Assembly: GCF_000422725.1 (NCBI RefSeq)
Contig: NZ_KE383909.1
Span: 351,230-415,229 of the forward strand
Source of the DNA: Flavobacterium subsaxonicum WB 4.1-42 = DSM 21790
Lineage (GTDB): Bacteria > Bacteroidota > Bacteroidia > Flavobacteriales > Flavobacteriaceae
Length of the DNA stretch: 64,000 nt
Reading direction: 5' to 3'
Shown: one piece after another, positions 9,372 to 18,351 of the stretch
How the letters are laid out: every line of letters begins with the position of its first letter
How positions within the stretch are numbered: position 1 is the first letter of the stretch
Made by a program: the position numbers and the translations under genes
Notes under the pieces: model-generated
The model's input: the letters and a program-made list of their open reading frames with translations, nothing else
Databases searched by the model: none
What the model was told of the DNA's origin: nothing

Positions 9372-10295
9372 TTATTGACCGGATTTTTTATCCCAAACTA
9401 CAAAGAAGGCTCCATAAGTGCCGCCCTCCCGGGTTGTATCACCAGGCCTGGTTCGCCGATATGCAGAGGGTGAAGTGCCTGTCCGTTTTTTAAAGAATGT
9501 ACTGAATGATCCCGGGTGGCTGAAGTTGAGAGTTTCGGAAATCTCCCTGACGGTATCTTCAGTTGCACGCAAAAGGTTTTTCGCTTCAGCTATTATCGCT
9601 TCCTCTATAAAATGCTTTACCGTGCTGCCGGTAATATCCTTTACAACCTTATTGAGGTAATCCGGGGTGACGTAAAGGCGGTCAGCGTAAAATTTTACAC
9701 CATGCTGCACGCGGCAATGCTGCGCGACCACTGCTAGGAATCCCAAAACTAATTTTTCCCTTTGGCTGCCCCTTTTCATTACTCCGGCCGAATCGGTATT
9801 GTAAAGCTCCGTAAGCTCAAACAGCAAAAGGTTAAAGCAGAGCATTACCTTTTCCCTTTGAAAAAGGGAAGCATTAGAAAGTATCGATTCCAGGTGTGTT
9901 AACAATCCAGTAAGAGTATTAAAAGACTCTATGTTAAGGTGGATGACTCCCGGCGTTTGTGTGAGCAGAAAACCAAAGGACTCTTTCCCAATACTGTTGA
10001 GGCTGTGCTCTACAAGAAAGGTTATGCTTGCCGTCAGCAGGCAAAGTTCATACTTGTTTCCCGTCGTCTTGGCTGTGATAGTTGCTGGGATAGTAAGAAG
10101 ATCCTTTTGGTGCAGCGTATACTGCCCCGTAGTAAGTTCGATTTCCAGCGTACCGTCTGTTATCAGGATTATACGGACCGCAGTGGTAGTAAAAACCTCC
10201 CTTAGCACCGAATTGGGTACCCCTGATTTTATATAGTACAAACACAGGCCCGGGCCGTAGTTGGAATAGTGCGGGATTTGTTGAGGTTCTTTCAT
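9372..10295 (-). CDS. AraC-family transcriptional regulator
   Basis: A 307-residue regulator. The N-terminal half (about residues 20-170) is a cupin-like sensor region rich in beta strands, for example GTLEIELTTGQYTLHQKDLL. The C-terminal region (about 195-290) is a double helix-turn-helix AraC domain with YVTPDYLNKVVKDITGSTV and FSHPGSFSTFFKKRTGTSPS, the latter being the family signature. It sits upstream of and co-oriented with the 8136-9329 gene. Such regulators are common cargo in Bacteroidota ICEs. The ligand and target genes cannot be told from the sequence. Confidence 0.9.
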   Translation of the reverse strand: MKEPQQIPHYSNYGPGLCLYYIKSGVPNSVLREVFTTTAVRIILITDGTLEIELTTGQYTLHQKDLLTIPATITAKTTGNKYELCLLTASITFLVEHSLNSIGKESFGFLLTQTPGVIHLNIESFNTLTGLLTHLESILSNASLFQREKVMLCFNLLLFELTELYNTDSAGVMKRGSQREKLVLGFLAVVAQHCRVQHGVKFYADRLYVTPDYLNKVVKDITGSTVKHFIEEAIIAEAKNLLRATEDTVREISETLNFSHPGSFSTFFKKRTGTSPSAYRRTRPGDTTREGGTYGAFFVVWDKKSGQ

Positions 10296-10345
10296 GGCTT
10301 TCCTTTAGTTTTCTACACGAGTCTTAGCATAATATAAACAGCAGA

Positions 10346-10609
10346 CTATTTTATAAACCTTACCATCAGGGCAATACCGATAAACAACAGGTTCGACATT
10401 GTAACGGGGAACATCAGGTATACGAAGCCGCGTGTGCCGCAGCTTTTTAAGGCGCCGTTGCCTAAGTAACCTGTTATTTCATCATAGCTGTAAAGGTCTA
10501 CTATGAAATAAAGGCTTACCAGGTTAACAACAATTAGTAGCAGGCACGCTGTGCCCACTACTTTTGATTCCATCACTGAATTAGGATCCATGCTATTGCG
10601 TAATTCCAT
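10346..10609 (-). CDS. Small two-pass membrane protein
   Basis: An 87-residue protein with hydrophobic segments at about residues 19-39 and 65-85 linked by a short polar loop with one cysteine. The start at 10609 overlaps the end of the upstream lipoprotein gene by 17 bp; an in-frame ATG at 10591 would give 81 residues and just clear the upstream stop. The overlap argues for co-expression with the lipoprotein. The family is not recognised. Confidence 0.6.
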   Translation of the reverse strand: MELRNSMDPNSVMESKVVGTACLLLIVVNLVSLYFIVDLYSYDEITGYLGNGALKSCGTRGFVYLMFPVTMSNLLFIGIALMVRFIK

Positions 10610-11321
10610 TATTAATACTAATACCGGTAACTACTGCCATCGCTACAGCACTAATGGTATTCTCCTCCGCACCACTGGCACCAGCCACGATATTGCCCAC
10701 GGAGGTATCCCAATCCCTGTCTTTTCGTTTCTTCCTGTAGTAAATCGTATAGCGTGCGATGGACGTCGAGGTAAGGATAACTTCCTTGTCGGTGGAACTG
10801 TAGGCCGGATTATTGATTACCGTCGCCTCATATGAAATAATCAGGGAATATAGTTCTTCATAAGTCGCGCCCTGGGCAGCATTTAGTGTTACCATAAAGT
10901 CTGAAAAGGCTGCTGCTGCAGTATCGGATAAGGCAGGGCTCGTCGCAACGGCACCGAGGGCCGCGCTGGGGTTTGTTAGAATAGCCGCAATCTGTTCCTG
11001 TGATATCGTGGGCGGTGTATCCTGCCCACCGAATGTATAGTGCTGGATAGCCAGCAGTGCTACCTGTTCACTTACCTCTTCAATAGAACTGTAGCTGTAG
11101 TTGCCATCGAGGTAAAGGTCAAGCAGTTCGTTCTGGGCTGCACCCGCAAAGTCGTAGGGATTTTGGGTATTGGCAGGGGTAGCGTCACCTTGGCCTTGCC
11201 TGCTTGCAAAAGCCTGGTTAGCGTTTAGAGTATATTCAGTTGCGCCACTCTGGATAGCTTCAGTGGTACACGAAAGGAATGCAAAGCATAGCAGTGCAGT
11301 TCCTGGTAGGAAATTTTTCAT
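10593..11321 (-). CDS. Predicted lipoprotein of unknown function
   Basis: A 242-residue secreted protein. The N-terminus has a type II signal peptide with lipobox FLSC, so Cys18 is the likely lipidated residue. The mature part is rich in Ala, Thr and Gln and contains blocks such as EIYSL-like helices and YSSTDKEVILTSTSIARYTI. It ends in a hydrophobic Gly/Ala/Val stretch. It forms a two-gene unit with the small membrane protein whose start overlaps its stop. It is divergent from the TPR-HTH regulator gene, and the 340 bp between them hold two inverted repeats. A role as surface or periplasmic partner of that regulator is possible but only from proximity. Confidence 0.68.
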   Translation of the reverse strand: MKNFLPGTALLCFAFLSCTTEAIQSGATEYTLNANQAFASRQGQGDATPANTQNPYDFAGAAQNELLDLYLDGNYSYSSIEEVSEQVALLAIQHYTFGGQDTPPTISQEQIAAILTNPSAALGAVATSPALSDTAAAAFSDFMVTLNAAQGATYEELYSLIISYEATVINNPAYSSTDKEVILTSTSIARYTIYYRKKRKDRDWDTSVGNIVAGASGAEENTISAVAMAVVTGISINNGITQ

Positions 11322-11661
11322 GGTCAGAAATGTGTTAAATGTGACTGATTACTTTTTTTTCGTCAGTTCATTTCACCCGGGTAAGCAGAACCAGTATCCG
11401 GCATATGCCAAATGTTTCGCTTTTGAATTCAAGGCCAAAACTATAGCCTGTCCTGATACGGGGCAACACAAGTCCTGTGCGTTTCCATGAAAAATGCTAT
11501 GGATTTCCACGAAATCCATAGCACGTTTTTGTTAAAGATTTAATGGAAATACAAACTTTCCATTACATTTGATAGTATGCCCGCATAGCATCCCCAAATC
11601 ATTTTAAAAAGTACTTTAGAATGGCAAAGCTGGCTTTACTAATGCATAAACACATTTTATT
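11322..11661. promoter_or_regulatory. Divergent intergenic region with two inverted repeats
   Basis: These 340 bp separate the minus-strand lipoprotein gene from the plus-strand TPR-HTH gene. They hold a perfect inverted repeat with 13-bp arms and a 3-bp spacer (11495-11507 and 11511-11523), and a second one with 9-bp arms and a 7-bp spacer (11541-11549 and 11557-11565). Both contain a GGAAA/TTTCC-like core, and a third TTTCCAT lies at 11482-11488. Operators for a dimeric regulator are the simplest reading. The first repeat is flanked by A-run and T-run sequence, so it could also act as a bidirectional terminator. Confidence 0.5.
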
Positions 11662-13353
11662 ATGCTTAAAAAGTACATCCTAATGGGCTCCCTGTGTTCA
11701 GGTGGTTCAGCAGTAGCACAGCACAAAATTGAAGAGCCGGACACATTACAAAACAAGGCCTATGATTACCTGTACGACTGTATCGATAACAGCGACCCCG
11801 GTAGTAAGCGGCAGGCGGTATACCTGGATGCCTTCCTGCAAAAAGCCAAACGGGAGAACAATGAAGAAGAGCTGGTGAACGGTTACAAAAATTATGTGTA
11901 CTATGCCCCCGTGAGCCAGCAGCTTAATTATGCGGACAGTATGGTCCTGACCGCAAAGACAACCCATGACAGGGCATTGCAGGGTTCGGCTTACCTGACA
12001 AAAGGCATAGCCTACTACGGGCAGAAAAAGCATAAGGAAGCACTGGATAATTACCTTATTGCGAATGGCCTAATTGCAAACACGAACGATCAATATCTTA
12101 TCTATAAGACCAAATACAACATGGCGCAGATTAAGCAGTATCTTGGCTTCTACCATGAAGCGATATCCCTGCTTAAAGAATGCACAGCCTACTTCGAAGG
12201 GCATGACGACAGGGGGTACCTGAATTCGCTGCACTCCCTGGGATTGTGTTATAATAAAATTGGGAATTATGGGCTTTCTGCCCGAACTAATGCTGAAGGG
12301 CTCAGTGAAGGTAAGCGGCTTGGTGTACGCGATATGGAGCCTTATTTTATCCATTCCGAAGGTATCAACCATTATTTTCTTGGGGATTATACTGCCGCCA
12401 TACATAATATCAATCAGGCACTGCCCTACATTATCCGTAAAAAAGATTTTGCCAATGAGGCTGTGGGGAATTTTTACTTAGGCAAATGCTACATGGCCCT
12501 GGGAGACTTACACAGTGCGCTGCCCTACTTTGTAAAAGTGGATAAAAGTTTTGAGGATACTAACTTCCTGCGCCCCGACCTGCGTGAAAATTATGAGATA
12601 CTAATCCGCTATTACCAGGATATGAAAGACCTGGAGCAGCAGTTATATTATGTGAAAAAGCTATTAAGGGCCGACCGCATTATAGAGGCGACGTTCGTTT
12701 ACCTCTCCGGCAGGGTCCATAAAGACTATGATACGAAAGAGCTCCTGGAACAGAAGCAGCGTATCGAACTACTATTGGACCGCAGGAAGTACAATGATTA
12801 TATCTACGGGTCGGCAATCCTAGGCTTGTTTTTGACCATTTTTTATCTTGTTTACCGGCACATAACCAATCAAAAGATATTCCGTAAAAAGTTTGAAGCG
12901 CTGATGCAGAAAGATGCTTTAGCCATAGCTTCCCCGCCTGTGGAAAAAGTACGGGCAGAATACCCTGACCTTAACCCTGAGGCTGCGCAACAACTGGTGC
13001 TATTACTAGCCAAATTTGAAAGGGATAAACGATTTTTGGAAGTAGGCTGGACACTGGTAAAGCTCGCAGCCGCCTTTAATTCTAATACGAAATACCTTTC
13101 CAAAGTAATCCGCCATTACCGTGATAAGGGCTTTACAGAATACATCAACGACCTGAAGATAAATTACCTCATTGACAGGCTAAAGGAGGATAAGAAAATG
13201 CTCAACTATACTAACAAGGCTTTAGGGGAAGAAGTAGGCTACAGCAGTACCCAGCGGTTTGCCAATGCCTTCTTTTCAGTAACCGGTATGCCGGCAGTAT
13301 TTTTTATCCAGGAGATGAAAAGGAAAAATGAGGAAGGGGAGGAGGAGGGTTAA
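11662..13353 (+). CDS. TPR-repeat sensor with membrane anchor and AraC-type HTH
   Basis: A 563-residue regulator of a type typical for Flavobacteriaceae. It begins with a signal-like segment (about residues 1-20, ending AVAQ). About residues 30-340 form tetratricopeptide repeats, with clear units around GSAYLTKGIAYYGQKKHKEA and FYLGKCYMALGDLHSALPYF. One transmembrane segment lies at about 381-400 (SAILGLFLTIFYLVY). The C-terminal part (about 460-555) is an AraC-like double HTH ending in VGYSSTQRFANAFFSVTG. The protein probably senses a periplasmic signal through the TPR part and binds DNA from the cytoplasmic side. It is divergent from the lipoprotein gene. Confidence 0.85.
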   Translation: MLKKYILMGSLCSGGSAVAQHKIEEPDTLQNKAYDYLYDCIDNSDPGSKRQAVYLDAFLQKAKRENNEEELVNGYKNYVYYAPVSQQLNYADSMVLTAKTTHDRALQGSAYLTKGIAYYGQKKHKEALDNYLIANGLIANTNDQYLIYKTKYNMAQIKQYLGFYHEAISLLKECTAYFEGHDDRGYLNSLHSLGLCYNKIGNYGLSARTNAEGLSEGKRLGVRDMEPYFIHSEGINHYFLGDYTAAIHNINQALPYIIRKKDFANEAVGNFYLGKCYMALGDLHSALPYFVKVDKSFEDTNFLRPDLRENYEILIRYYQDMKDLEQQLYYVKKLLRADRIIEATFVYLSGRVHKDYDTKELLEQKQRIELLLDRRKYNDYIYGSAILGLFLTIFYLVYRHITNQKIFRKKFEALMQKDALAIASPPVEKVRAEYPDLNPEAAQQLVLLLAKFERDKRFLEVGWTLVKLAAAFNSNTKYLSKVIRHYRDKGFTEYINDLKINYLIDRLKEDKKMLNYTNKALGEEVGYSSTQRFANAFFSVTGMPAVFFIQEMKRKNEEGEEEG

Positions 13354-13401
13354 GGAATAGGGTAGGAGGTGCCCTCTGCGTTATTATTTGCAGTTTTCGC
13401 T

Positions 13402-13431
13402 TTTGGGTATTGGTAAAGAAACCTATTTTTG
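13402..13431 (+). promoter_or_regulatory. Bacteroidota-type promoter of the histone-like gene
   Basis: A TAttTTTG box (13424-13431) with a TTTG at 13402-13405, about 18 bp apart, fits the Bacteroidota TTTG-N19-TAnnTTTG consensus. The expected start of transcription is about 13438, some 18 nt ahead of the ATG at 13456. Confidence 0.6.
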
Positions 13432-13455
13432 CAGGCTCATTTAAAAAATAAACAC

Positions 13456-13629
13456 ATGAACGAATTGAACGAAAAGATCAGCGCAGGGATTGAAGTATTC
13501 CAGAAAGAGTCAGAATCTTTTGCCCAAGGCACCAAAGCTGCTGGTGCACGTGCCCGTAAAGCAACCTTAGAGCTGGAGAAACTTTTTAAAGAATACCGTA
13601 AGGTTTCTATTGAAGAAGGAAAGAAATAG
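13456..13629 (+). CDS. Histone H1-like small basic protein
   Basis: A 57-residue lysine-rich, helical protein starting at ATG 13456 (MNELNEKISAGIEVFQKESE). The motif GTKAAGARARKATLELEKL followed by a KEYRKVS tail is typical of the Hc1/histone H1-like proteins of Bacteroidota, which coat or compact DNA. The frame is open nine codons further upstream, but the ATG at 13456 sits at the right distance from a good promoter and gives the usual family length. A hairpin terminator follows the stop within 13 bp, so it is a single-gene unit. Confidence 0.8.
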   Translation: MNELNEKISAGIEVFQKESESFAQGTKAAGARARKATLELEKLFKEYRKVSIEEGKK

Positions 13630-13641
13630 TCCTTTACTGAT

Positions 13642-13669
13642 AAGCCCTTTGATTTTTTTCAGAGGGCTT
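13642..13669 (+). terminator. Terminator after the histone-like gene
   Basis: A hairpin with 10-bp arms containing one G-U pair (13642-13651 and 13660-13669) and an 8-nt T-rich loop, followed by a T-containing stretch. It lies 13 bp after the stop of the histone-like gene and marks the end of ICE backbone sequence before the AT-rich island. Confidence 0.6.
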
Positions 13670-14225
13670 TGCGATTTTTGGCGGCTAACCGGGCTTTGCG
13701 CTGTATCTTTTCGCTGAAAAGGATGCCGCTGCACTCCCTGCCGCAGCAGGCGGGGCCTGTGCCATTCTCCTTACTTACAATAAATTATACGATTTTTGGC
13801 ACTCTCCGATGAATTCCAGTACTAGACCGTTCGGGAGTAGGGTGTATCGATCGATACCATTATTCTTGAAAGATCAGCTACGTAGTTTAAGACTATGATT
13901 CCCATGGTTAAGAACTTTTACTCTTAAAGGACTATTTAAATTAGTAGTAGAGAAATTATAGATCATAATCTAAATGGTTAATAACTACAAAAAAGTTTAA
14001 AACAAATAATTTGCTAATCCCTATTTTTTTAATTAAAAATGAAATGTTTTTGGAGTAATTTTATATTTACACTTGACTAGGTAAGCTTGAAATTAAATTA
14101 AGCTTTACGTAGAATAATTTTATAAAACGCAATCAGTGACCAAATATTTGACCATGGTTTCTAAAGTGATTAGTTAGTCCCTGCCTTTTTATTGCTACAT
14201 TTGTATATAATAAAAATGAAAATCT
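13670..14225. other. Left border of the defence island, non-coding, with the ssp promoter
   Basis: No gene is supported here. Base composition changes abruptly: to about 13770 the sequence is GC-rich like the ICE backbone, beyond it strongly AT-rich like the island. A 14-bp perfect palindrome lies at 13844-13857, and an imperfect inverted repeat surrounds AAGCTT motifs near 14083-14107. A TAcaTTTG promoter box at 14196-14203, without a clear upstream element, would place transcription start about 15 nt before the GTG of the first ssp gene. No direct repeat matching the right border was seen. Confidence 0.5.
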
Positions 14226-15140
14226 GTGGACGAATTAATTAGTCAAAAAGTTAAGTTTACTTTCTCAGGACATGATACTTTTCATTGTCGTCATCTATGG
14301 TTAAAAAAGGGCTTTGACTTCATAAAAAAGGGTGAGAAATTTAGTAACGACGACGCAGTTGTTAAACTAGGCGTAGGTAGAAATATGGTTTCAGCTATAA
14401 ATTTTTGGATGAAAGCATTTGGAATTATTGACAAAAATAATGATTTGACCGAATTTGCAGAGTATATTTTTAATGACAATCATGGTAAAGACCGTTATTT
14501 AGAAGATGAAGGTACAATTTGGTTGCTTCATTATCATTTGGTAAAAAATAATATTGCATCTATATATAGTTTAATATTTAACGATTTTAGAAGAGAAAAA
14601 ATTGAATTCACTAAAGATCATTTCATTGCATATGTTCTTCGAAAAGCAGAGGAATACAACATTACTCAAATAAATAAAAATACTATTTCAGCAGATTTTG
14701 AAGTCCTGATAAAAATGTACCTTAGGACAGATATACACTCCAAGGATAGAGAAGATACTTTCTCGGGAATTCTTACAGAAATTAACATATTGCATGAAGA
14801 AAAAGGCAGATTTGGAGATGTTAAGTCGTTAAATTCTTATTCAATAATTAATGATGAAAAAAATATTATTCCAGAAGAAGTGATACTTTTTGTAATTCTT
14901 GATGCGGATATTTTCGATAAATCGATAAATTTATCCGAAATCGAATATGGACGAAATCAACCGGGAAGTATTTTCGGAATTAATAGAACCGGTTTAGTTT
15001 CTAAATTGGAAAATATAACATTAAATAATAAATTCAAAACTTTTGGTATAACTTTTAATGATCACGCCGGAATAAAGGAATTACAGTTTAAGACAAAGCC
15101 TAACAAATTTGAAATTTTAGATCAATATTATGTCAATTAA
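14226..15140 (+). CDS. sspB: DUF4007 protein, SspB-like phosphorothioation nickase
   Basis: A 304-residue protein of the DUF4007 family, recognised by FSGHDTFHCRHLWLKKGFDF near the N-terminus. DUF4007 proteins accompany a cysteine desulfurase, an ATPase and a PAPS-reductase-like protein in Ssp-type DNA phosphorothioation, where SspB nicks DNA so that sulfur can be put into one strand. The start is GTG 14226; the ATG ten bases upstream is out of frame and quickly stops. It begins the operon, overlapping sspC by 11 bp. Codon use is very AT-rich compared with the flanking ICE genes, a sign of separate acquisition. The equation of DUF4007 with SspB rests on my memory of that system and on gene order. 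Confidence 0.82.
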   Translation: MDELISQKVKFTFSGHDTFHCRHLWLKKGFDFIKKGEKFSNDDAVVKLGVGRNMVSAINFWMKAFGIIDKNNDLTEFAEYIFNDNHGKDRYLEDEGTIWLLHYHLVKNNIASIYSLIFNDFRREKIEFTKDHFIAYVLRKAEEYNITQINKNTISADFEVLIKMYLRTDIHSKDREDTFSGILTEINILHEEKGRFGDVKSLNSYSIINDEKNIIPEEVILFVILDADIFDKSINLSEIEYGRNQPGSIFGINRTGLVSKLENITLNNKFKTFGITFNDHAGIKELQFKTKPNKFEILDQYYVN

Positions 15141-18100
15141 ATTTACAACCTCTATAAATATAATTCGTGACAAAGGCAAGGAATTAAATTATATTCCGAC
15201 CCCCAACTCTATTAGGGTCGTAAATCAAATCGTGAACGATTTTAAAAAAGGCTTACGATCATTTAATATAATCGGTTCTTACGGAACTGGAAAAAGTTCT
15301 TTTTTATGGGCTTTTCAGGAAAGTTTTGCGAATAAAAAAAAATATTTCGGAATCAATTTTGTCGCCGATCCATCTTTTGAATTTATTGATTTAATAGGAG
15401 AATTTAGATCACTTAGAGAAGTATTTGCTGAAACATTTCAAATGCCGACTACTTCGACTGCAGAGGATATATTCTTAGAAATATATCAGAAATACCGCAG
15501 TTTGGGTAAAACAAGTCCAATATTATTTATCCTGATTGATGAATTTGGTAAATTTTTAGAATATGCAGCTCAAAATGAACCTGAAAAAGAGCTTTATTTT
15601 GTCCAGCAGTTAGCTGAATTTATAAATAATCCAGATCACAATATTGTCTTATTTACTACTGTACATCAAAACTTCGATGCTTATGCGGTCAGTCTGAGCC
15701 AAGCACAAAGAATGGAATGGGGTAAAGTTAAAGGCAGATTTAAAGAAATCACCTTTAATGAACCTGTTGAACAACTATTATTTTTAGCTTCTGAGCATCT
15801 TAAAACTAGACCATCAACAAAAAAATATTCAAGAGATATTGTTGAAACTATAAATTTATTATTAAAGTCGAAAGCATTTAATATTAACGAAGATTATGTT
15901 AGCGAAATAGCCGAGAAATTATTTCCGCTAGATTCAATTTCCGCTTATGTCTTAACTTTATCTTTACAAAAGTATGGGCAAAATGAACGGTCGTTGTTTA
16001 CTTTCTTGGAATCAACTGATCATACCGGATTATTCCAGCATACTCAAACCAAGGATGGTTTTTACTCAATTGCAGACGTGTATGATTACTTGATGTTTAA
16101 TTATCACTCTTTCTTAAATTCGCGTTACAATCCAGATTTTAGTAGCTGGAAATCAATAAAATCTGCGATAGAAAACGTTGAGACATCATTTGAAGATAAT
16201 GTAAATGACAGTATAAAAATTATTAAAACTATTGGTTTATTAAGTATAAACTCCCTAGTTGGAGCACGTCTTGACAGAACTTTTTTAGCAGAGTATTCAA
16301 AAAAGTGTTTGTCAATAAATAACTCGATGCAATTGATTGAGGCGTTGGAAATTAAAAAAATAATAATATATCGCAATTATAGTATGCGTTTTGTCCTTTT
16401 TGAAGGGAGTGATTTAGATATTCAGAATGCCCTAATTGAAGCAGGAGAGAAAGTAGATGATGTTACAGATATTGTTACATTGTTGAATAAGCATTTCACA
16501 TTACCACCTACAATAGCCAAAAAAATTACATATGAGACAGGAACTCCTCGTTTATTTGAATATAGGATTTCTTCATACCCAATTAGTGATATTCCTAAAG
16601 ATGATATTGATGGATTTATAAATTTGGTATTTAATGAAAAGGAAACTATAGAAAGTATATTGGAACATTCGGCGAGTAATCCTGAAGCAATCTTGTTCTG
16701 TTATTATAAAAATTCCAAGGTTATACGAGAATTACTTTTTGAAATTGAAAAAACAAAAAAAGTCATTGCAGAAAATGGTGATGATAAGGTTGCTATTCGT
16801 GAATTAAACAACATTGTTATACATCAGCAGAATTTATTATCCCACAAAATATTAAATAACTTTAATGGAGTTAAATCTGAGGTTGAATGGATATTTGATG
16901 GAAAAATAATTGCCATAGCCAATAAAAAGAATTTGAATAATACTCTGTCAGACATATGTAATATAATCTATTCCAAAGCTCCTATTTTTAATAATGAGCT
17001 AGTAAATAAGCACAAAATATCTTCGTCAATTCATACTGCGAAAAAGAGTTATTTTAAAGCACTTGTAAATAATTGGGATAAGCCGCAATTAGGTTTTCAA
17101 GCAGGAAAATATCCACCAGAGAAGACAATATATTTATCACTTTTGGAAAACAATGACATCTATTTATATGGCGATGATTCAATTGTTGAAAGTATTCCAA
17201 ATAGTAAAAATAGATTTGACGAACTATGGACTTTATCAAAAAAATTCCTGGAAAGCGCCAAGATTTCTAAACGCAAACTGTCTGAATTTACAGTGCTACT
17301 TAATCAAAAACCATTTAAACTAAAACAAGGACTGATAGATTTTTGGGTTCCTACATTTTTATTTATTAAACGAGATGACTTTGCTCTTTTTGGAAGTAAT
17401 GGTTATATACCATATTTAAATGATGAAGTTTTAGAACTTTTAGTTAAAAATCCGGAGAATTACGAGATAAAAACGTTCGATATTGAAGGCGTTAAGTTAG
17501 ATATATTTAATAGTTATAGAATCTTTTTAAATCAGAATTCAAAACATAAGCTTACTAATGGCAATTTTATAGAAACAATAAAGCCATTTTTAACATTTTA
17601 TAAAAATTTACCTAACTATTCCAAGTTTACTAAGCGTCTTACTAGGGAAGGTTTAGAAGTAAGAAATGTTATAGCTTCTTCAAAAGATCCTGAACAAACT
17701 TTTTTTGAAGATTTCCCTCTTGCTTTAGGTTATTCCATATCAAAAATTCAATCTTCTGGAGATGATTTACAAAATTATAGTATTAAATTACAGGAAGCAG
17801 TTCGTGATATTAGGACAAGTTATGATGAATTAGTAAATCGTTTTGAAGACTTCATTCTTCAGGAAATTATTGGCGAGTCTTTATCTTTTGAAAATTATAA
17901 AACAAACCTACAGAGTAGGTATAAAAAACTTAGGAGACATTTATTATTAGGACATCAGAAAGTGTTTGTTCAACGTTTAGATTCCGGAATTGATGATAAG
18001 AGAGCTTGGATAAATTCTTTGGTTCAAGCGTTGATAAATACAACTTTGGACAATATTAAAGATGAGCAGGAAATTATAATTTATGACAAGTTCAAAGAAA

Positions 18101-18351
18101 TGATTTTAGAATTAGATAGTTTAACTGTCCTATCAAAGTCTGATTTTAAAGAAGATAAAGAAGATGTATTCGATTTACAAATTAATTCTTTTTCTAACGG
18201 TTCTAGTAAAAAAGTAGTACGTTTACCTAAAAGTAAAAAAAATCAAATTGATAGCATTCAGGACAATGTTAGAAAACAACTATCGAATGATCCGACTTTG
18301 AATATTGCAGCATTGACAAATCTATTAAACGAAATTATAAGAAATGAGTAA
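15130..18351 (+). CDS. sspC: SspC-like P-loop ATPase
   Basis: A 1073-residue protein with an N-terminal AAA-type P-loop domain: Walker A GSYGTGKS (residues 49-56) and Walker B ILIDEF (about 134-139). The rest, about 700 residues, is of unknown fold with helical and coiled-coil stretches and a conserved-looking central part. In Ssp systems SspC is the ATPase that works with SspB and SspD to insert sulfur into the DNA backbone. It starts 11 bp inside sspB and its last 8 bp overlap sspD, indicating translational coupling. The assignment depends mainly on size, the P-loop and the surrounding genes. Confidence 0.82.
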   Translation: MSIKFTTSINIIRDKGKELNYIPTPNSIRVVNQIVNDFKKGLRSFNIIGSYGTGKSSFLWAFQESFANKKKYFGINFVADPSFEFIDLIGEFRSLREVFAETFQMPTTSTAEDIFLEIYQKYRSLGKTSPILFILIDEFGKFLEYAAQNEPEKELYFVQQLAEFINNPDHNIVLFTTVHQNFDAYAVSLSQAQRMEWGKVKGRFKEITFNEPVEQLLFLASEHLKTRPSTKKYSRDIVETINLLLKSKAFNINEDYVSEIAEKLFPLDSISAYVLTLSLQKYGQNERSLFTFLESTDHTGLFQHTQTKDGFYSIADVYDYLMFNYHSFLNSRYNPDFSSWKSIKSAIENVETSFEDNVNDSIKIIKTIGLLSINSLVGARLDRTFLAEYSKKCLSINNSMQLIEALEIKKIIIYRNYSMRFVLFEGSDLDIQNALIEAGEKVDDVTDIVTLLNKHFTLPPTIAKKITYETGTPRLFEYRISSYPISDIPKDDIDGFINLVFNEKETIESILEHSASNPEAILFCYYKNSKVIRELLFEIEKTKKVIAENGDDKVAIRELNNIVIHQQNLLSHKILNNFNGVKSEVEWIFDGKIIAIANKKNLNNTLSDICNIIYSKAPIFNNELVNKHKISSSIHTAKKSYFKALVNNWDKPQLGFQAGKYPPEKTIYLSLLENNDIYLYGDDSIVESIPNSKNRFDELWTLSKKFLESAKISKRKLSEFTVLLNQKPFKLKQGLIDFWVPTFLFIKRDDFALFGSNGYIPYLNDEVLELLVKNPENYEIKTFDIEGVKLDIFNSYRIFLNQNSKHKLTNGNFIETIKPFLTFYKNLPNYSKFTKRLTREGLEVRNVIASSKDPEQTFFEDFPLALGYSISKIQSSGDDLQNYSIKLQEAVRDIRTSYDELVNRFEDFILQEIIGESLSFENYKTNLQSRYKKLRRHLLLGHQKVFVQRLDSGIDDKRAWINSLVQALINTTLDNIKDEQEIIIYDKFKEMILELDSLTVLSKSDFKEDKEDVFDLQINSFSNGSSKKVVRLPKSKKNQIDSIQDNVRKQLSNDPTLNIAALTNLLNEIIRNE

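Noticed and set aside
10048..10245. Second gene inside the AraC regulator locus
   Set aside because: It lies in another frame of the regulator and lacks any protein-like pattern.
14216..14242. ATG at 14216 as start of the first ssp gene
   Set aside because: It is out of frame with the DUF4007 protein and meets a stop after eight codons; GTG 14226 is in frame with the family hallmark.
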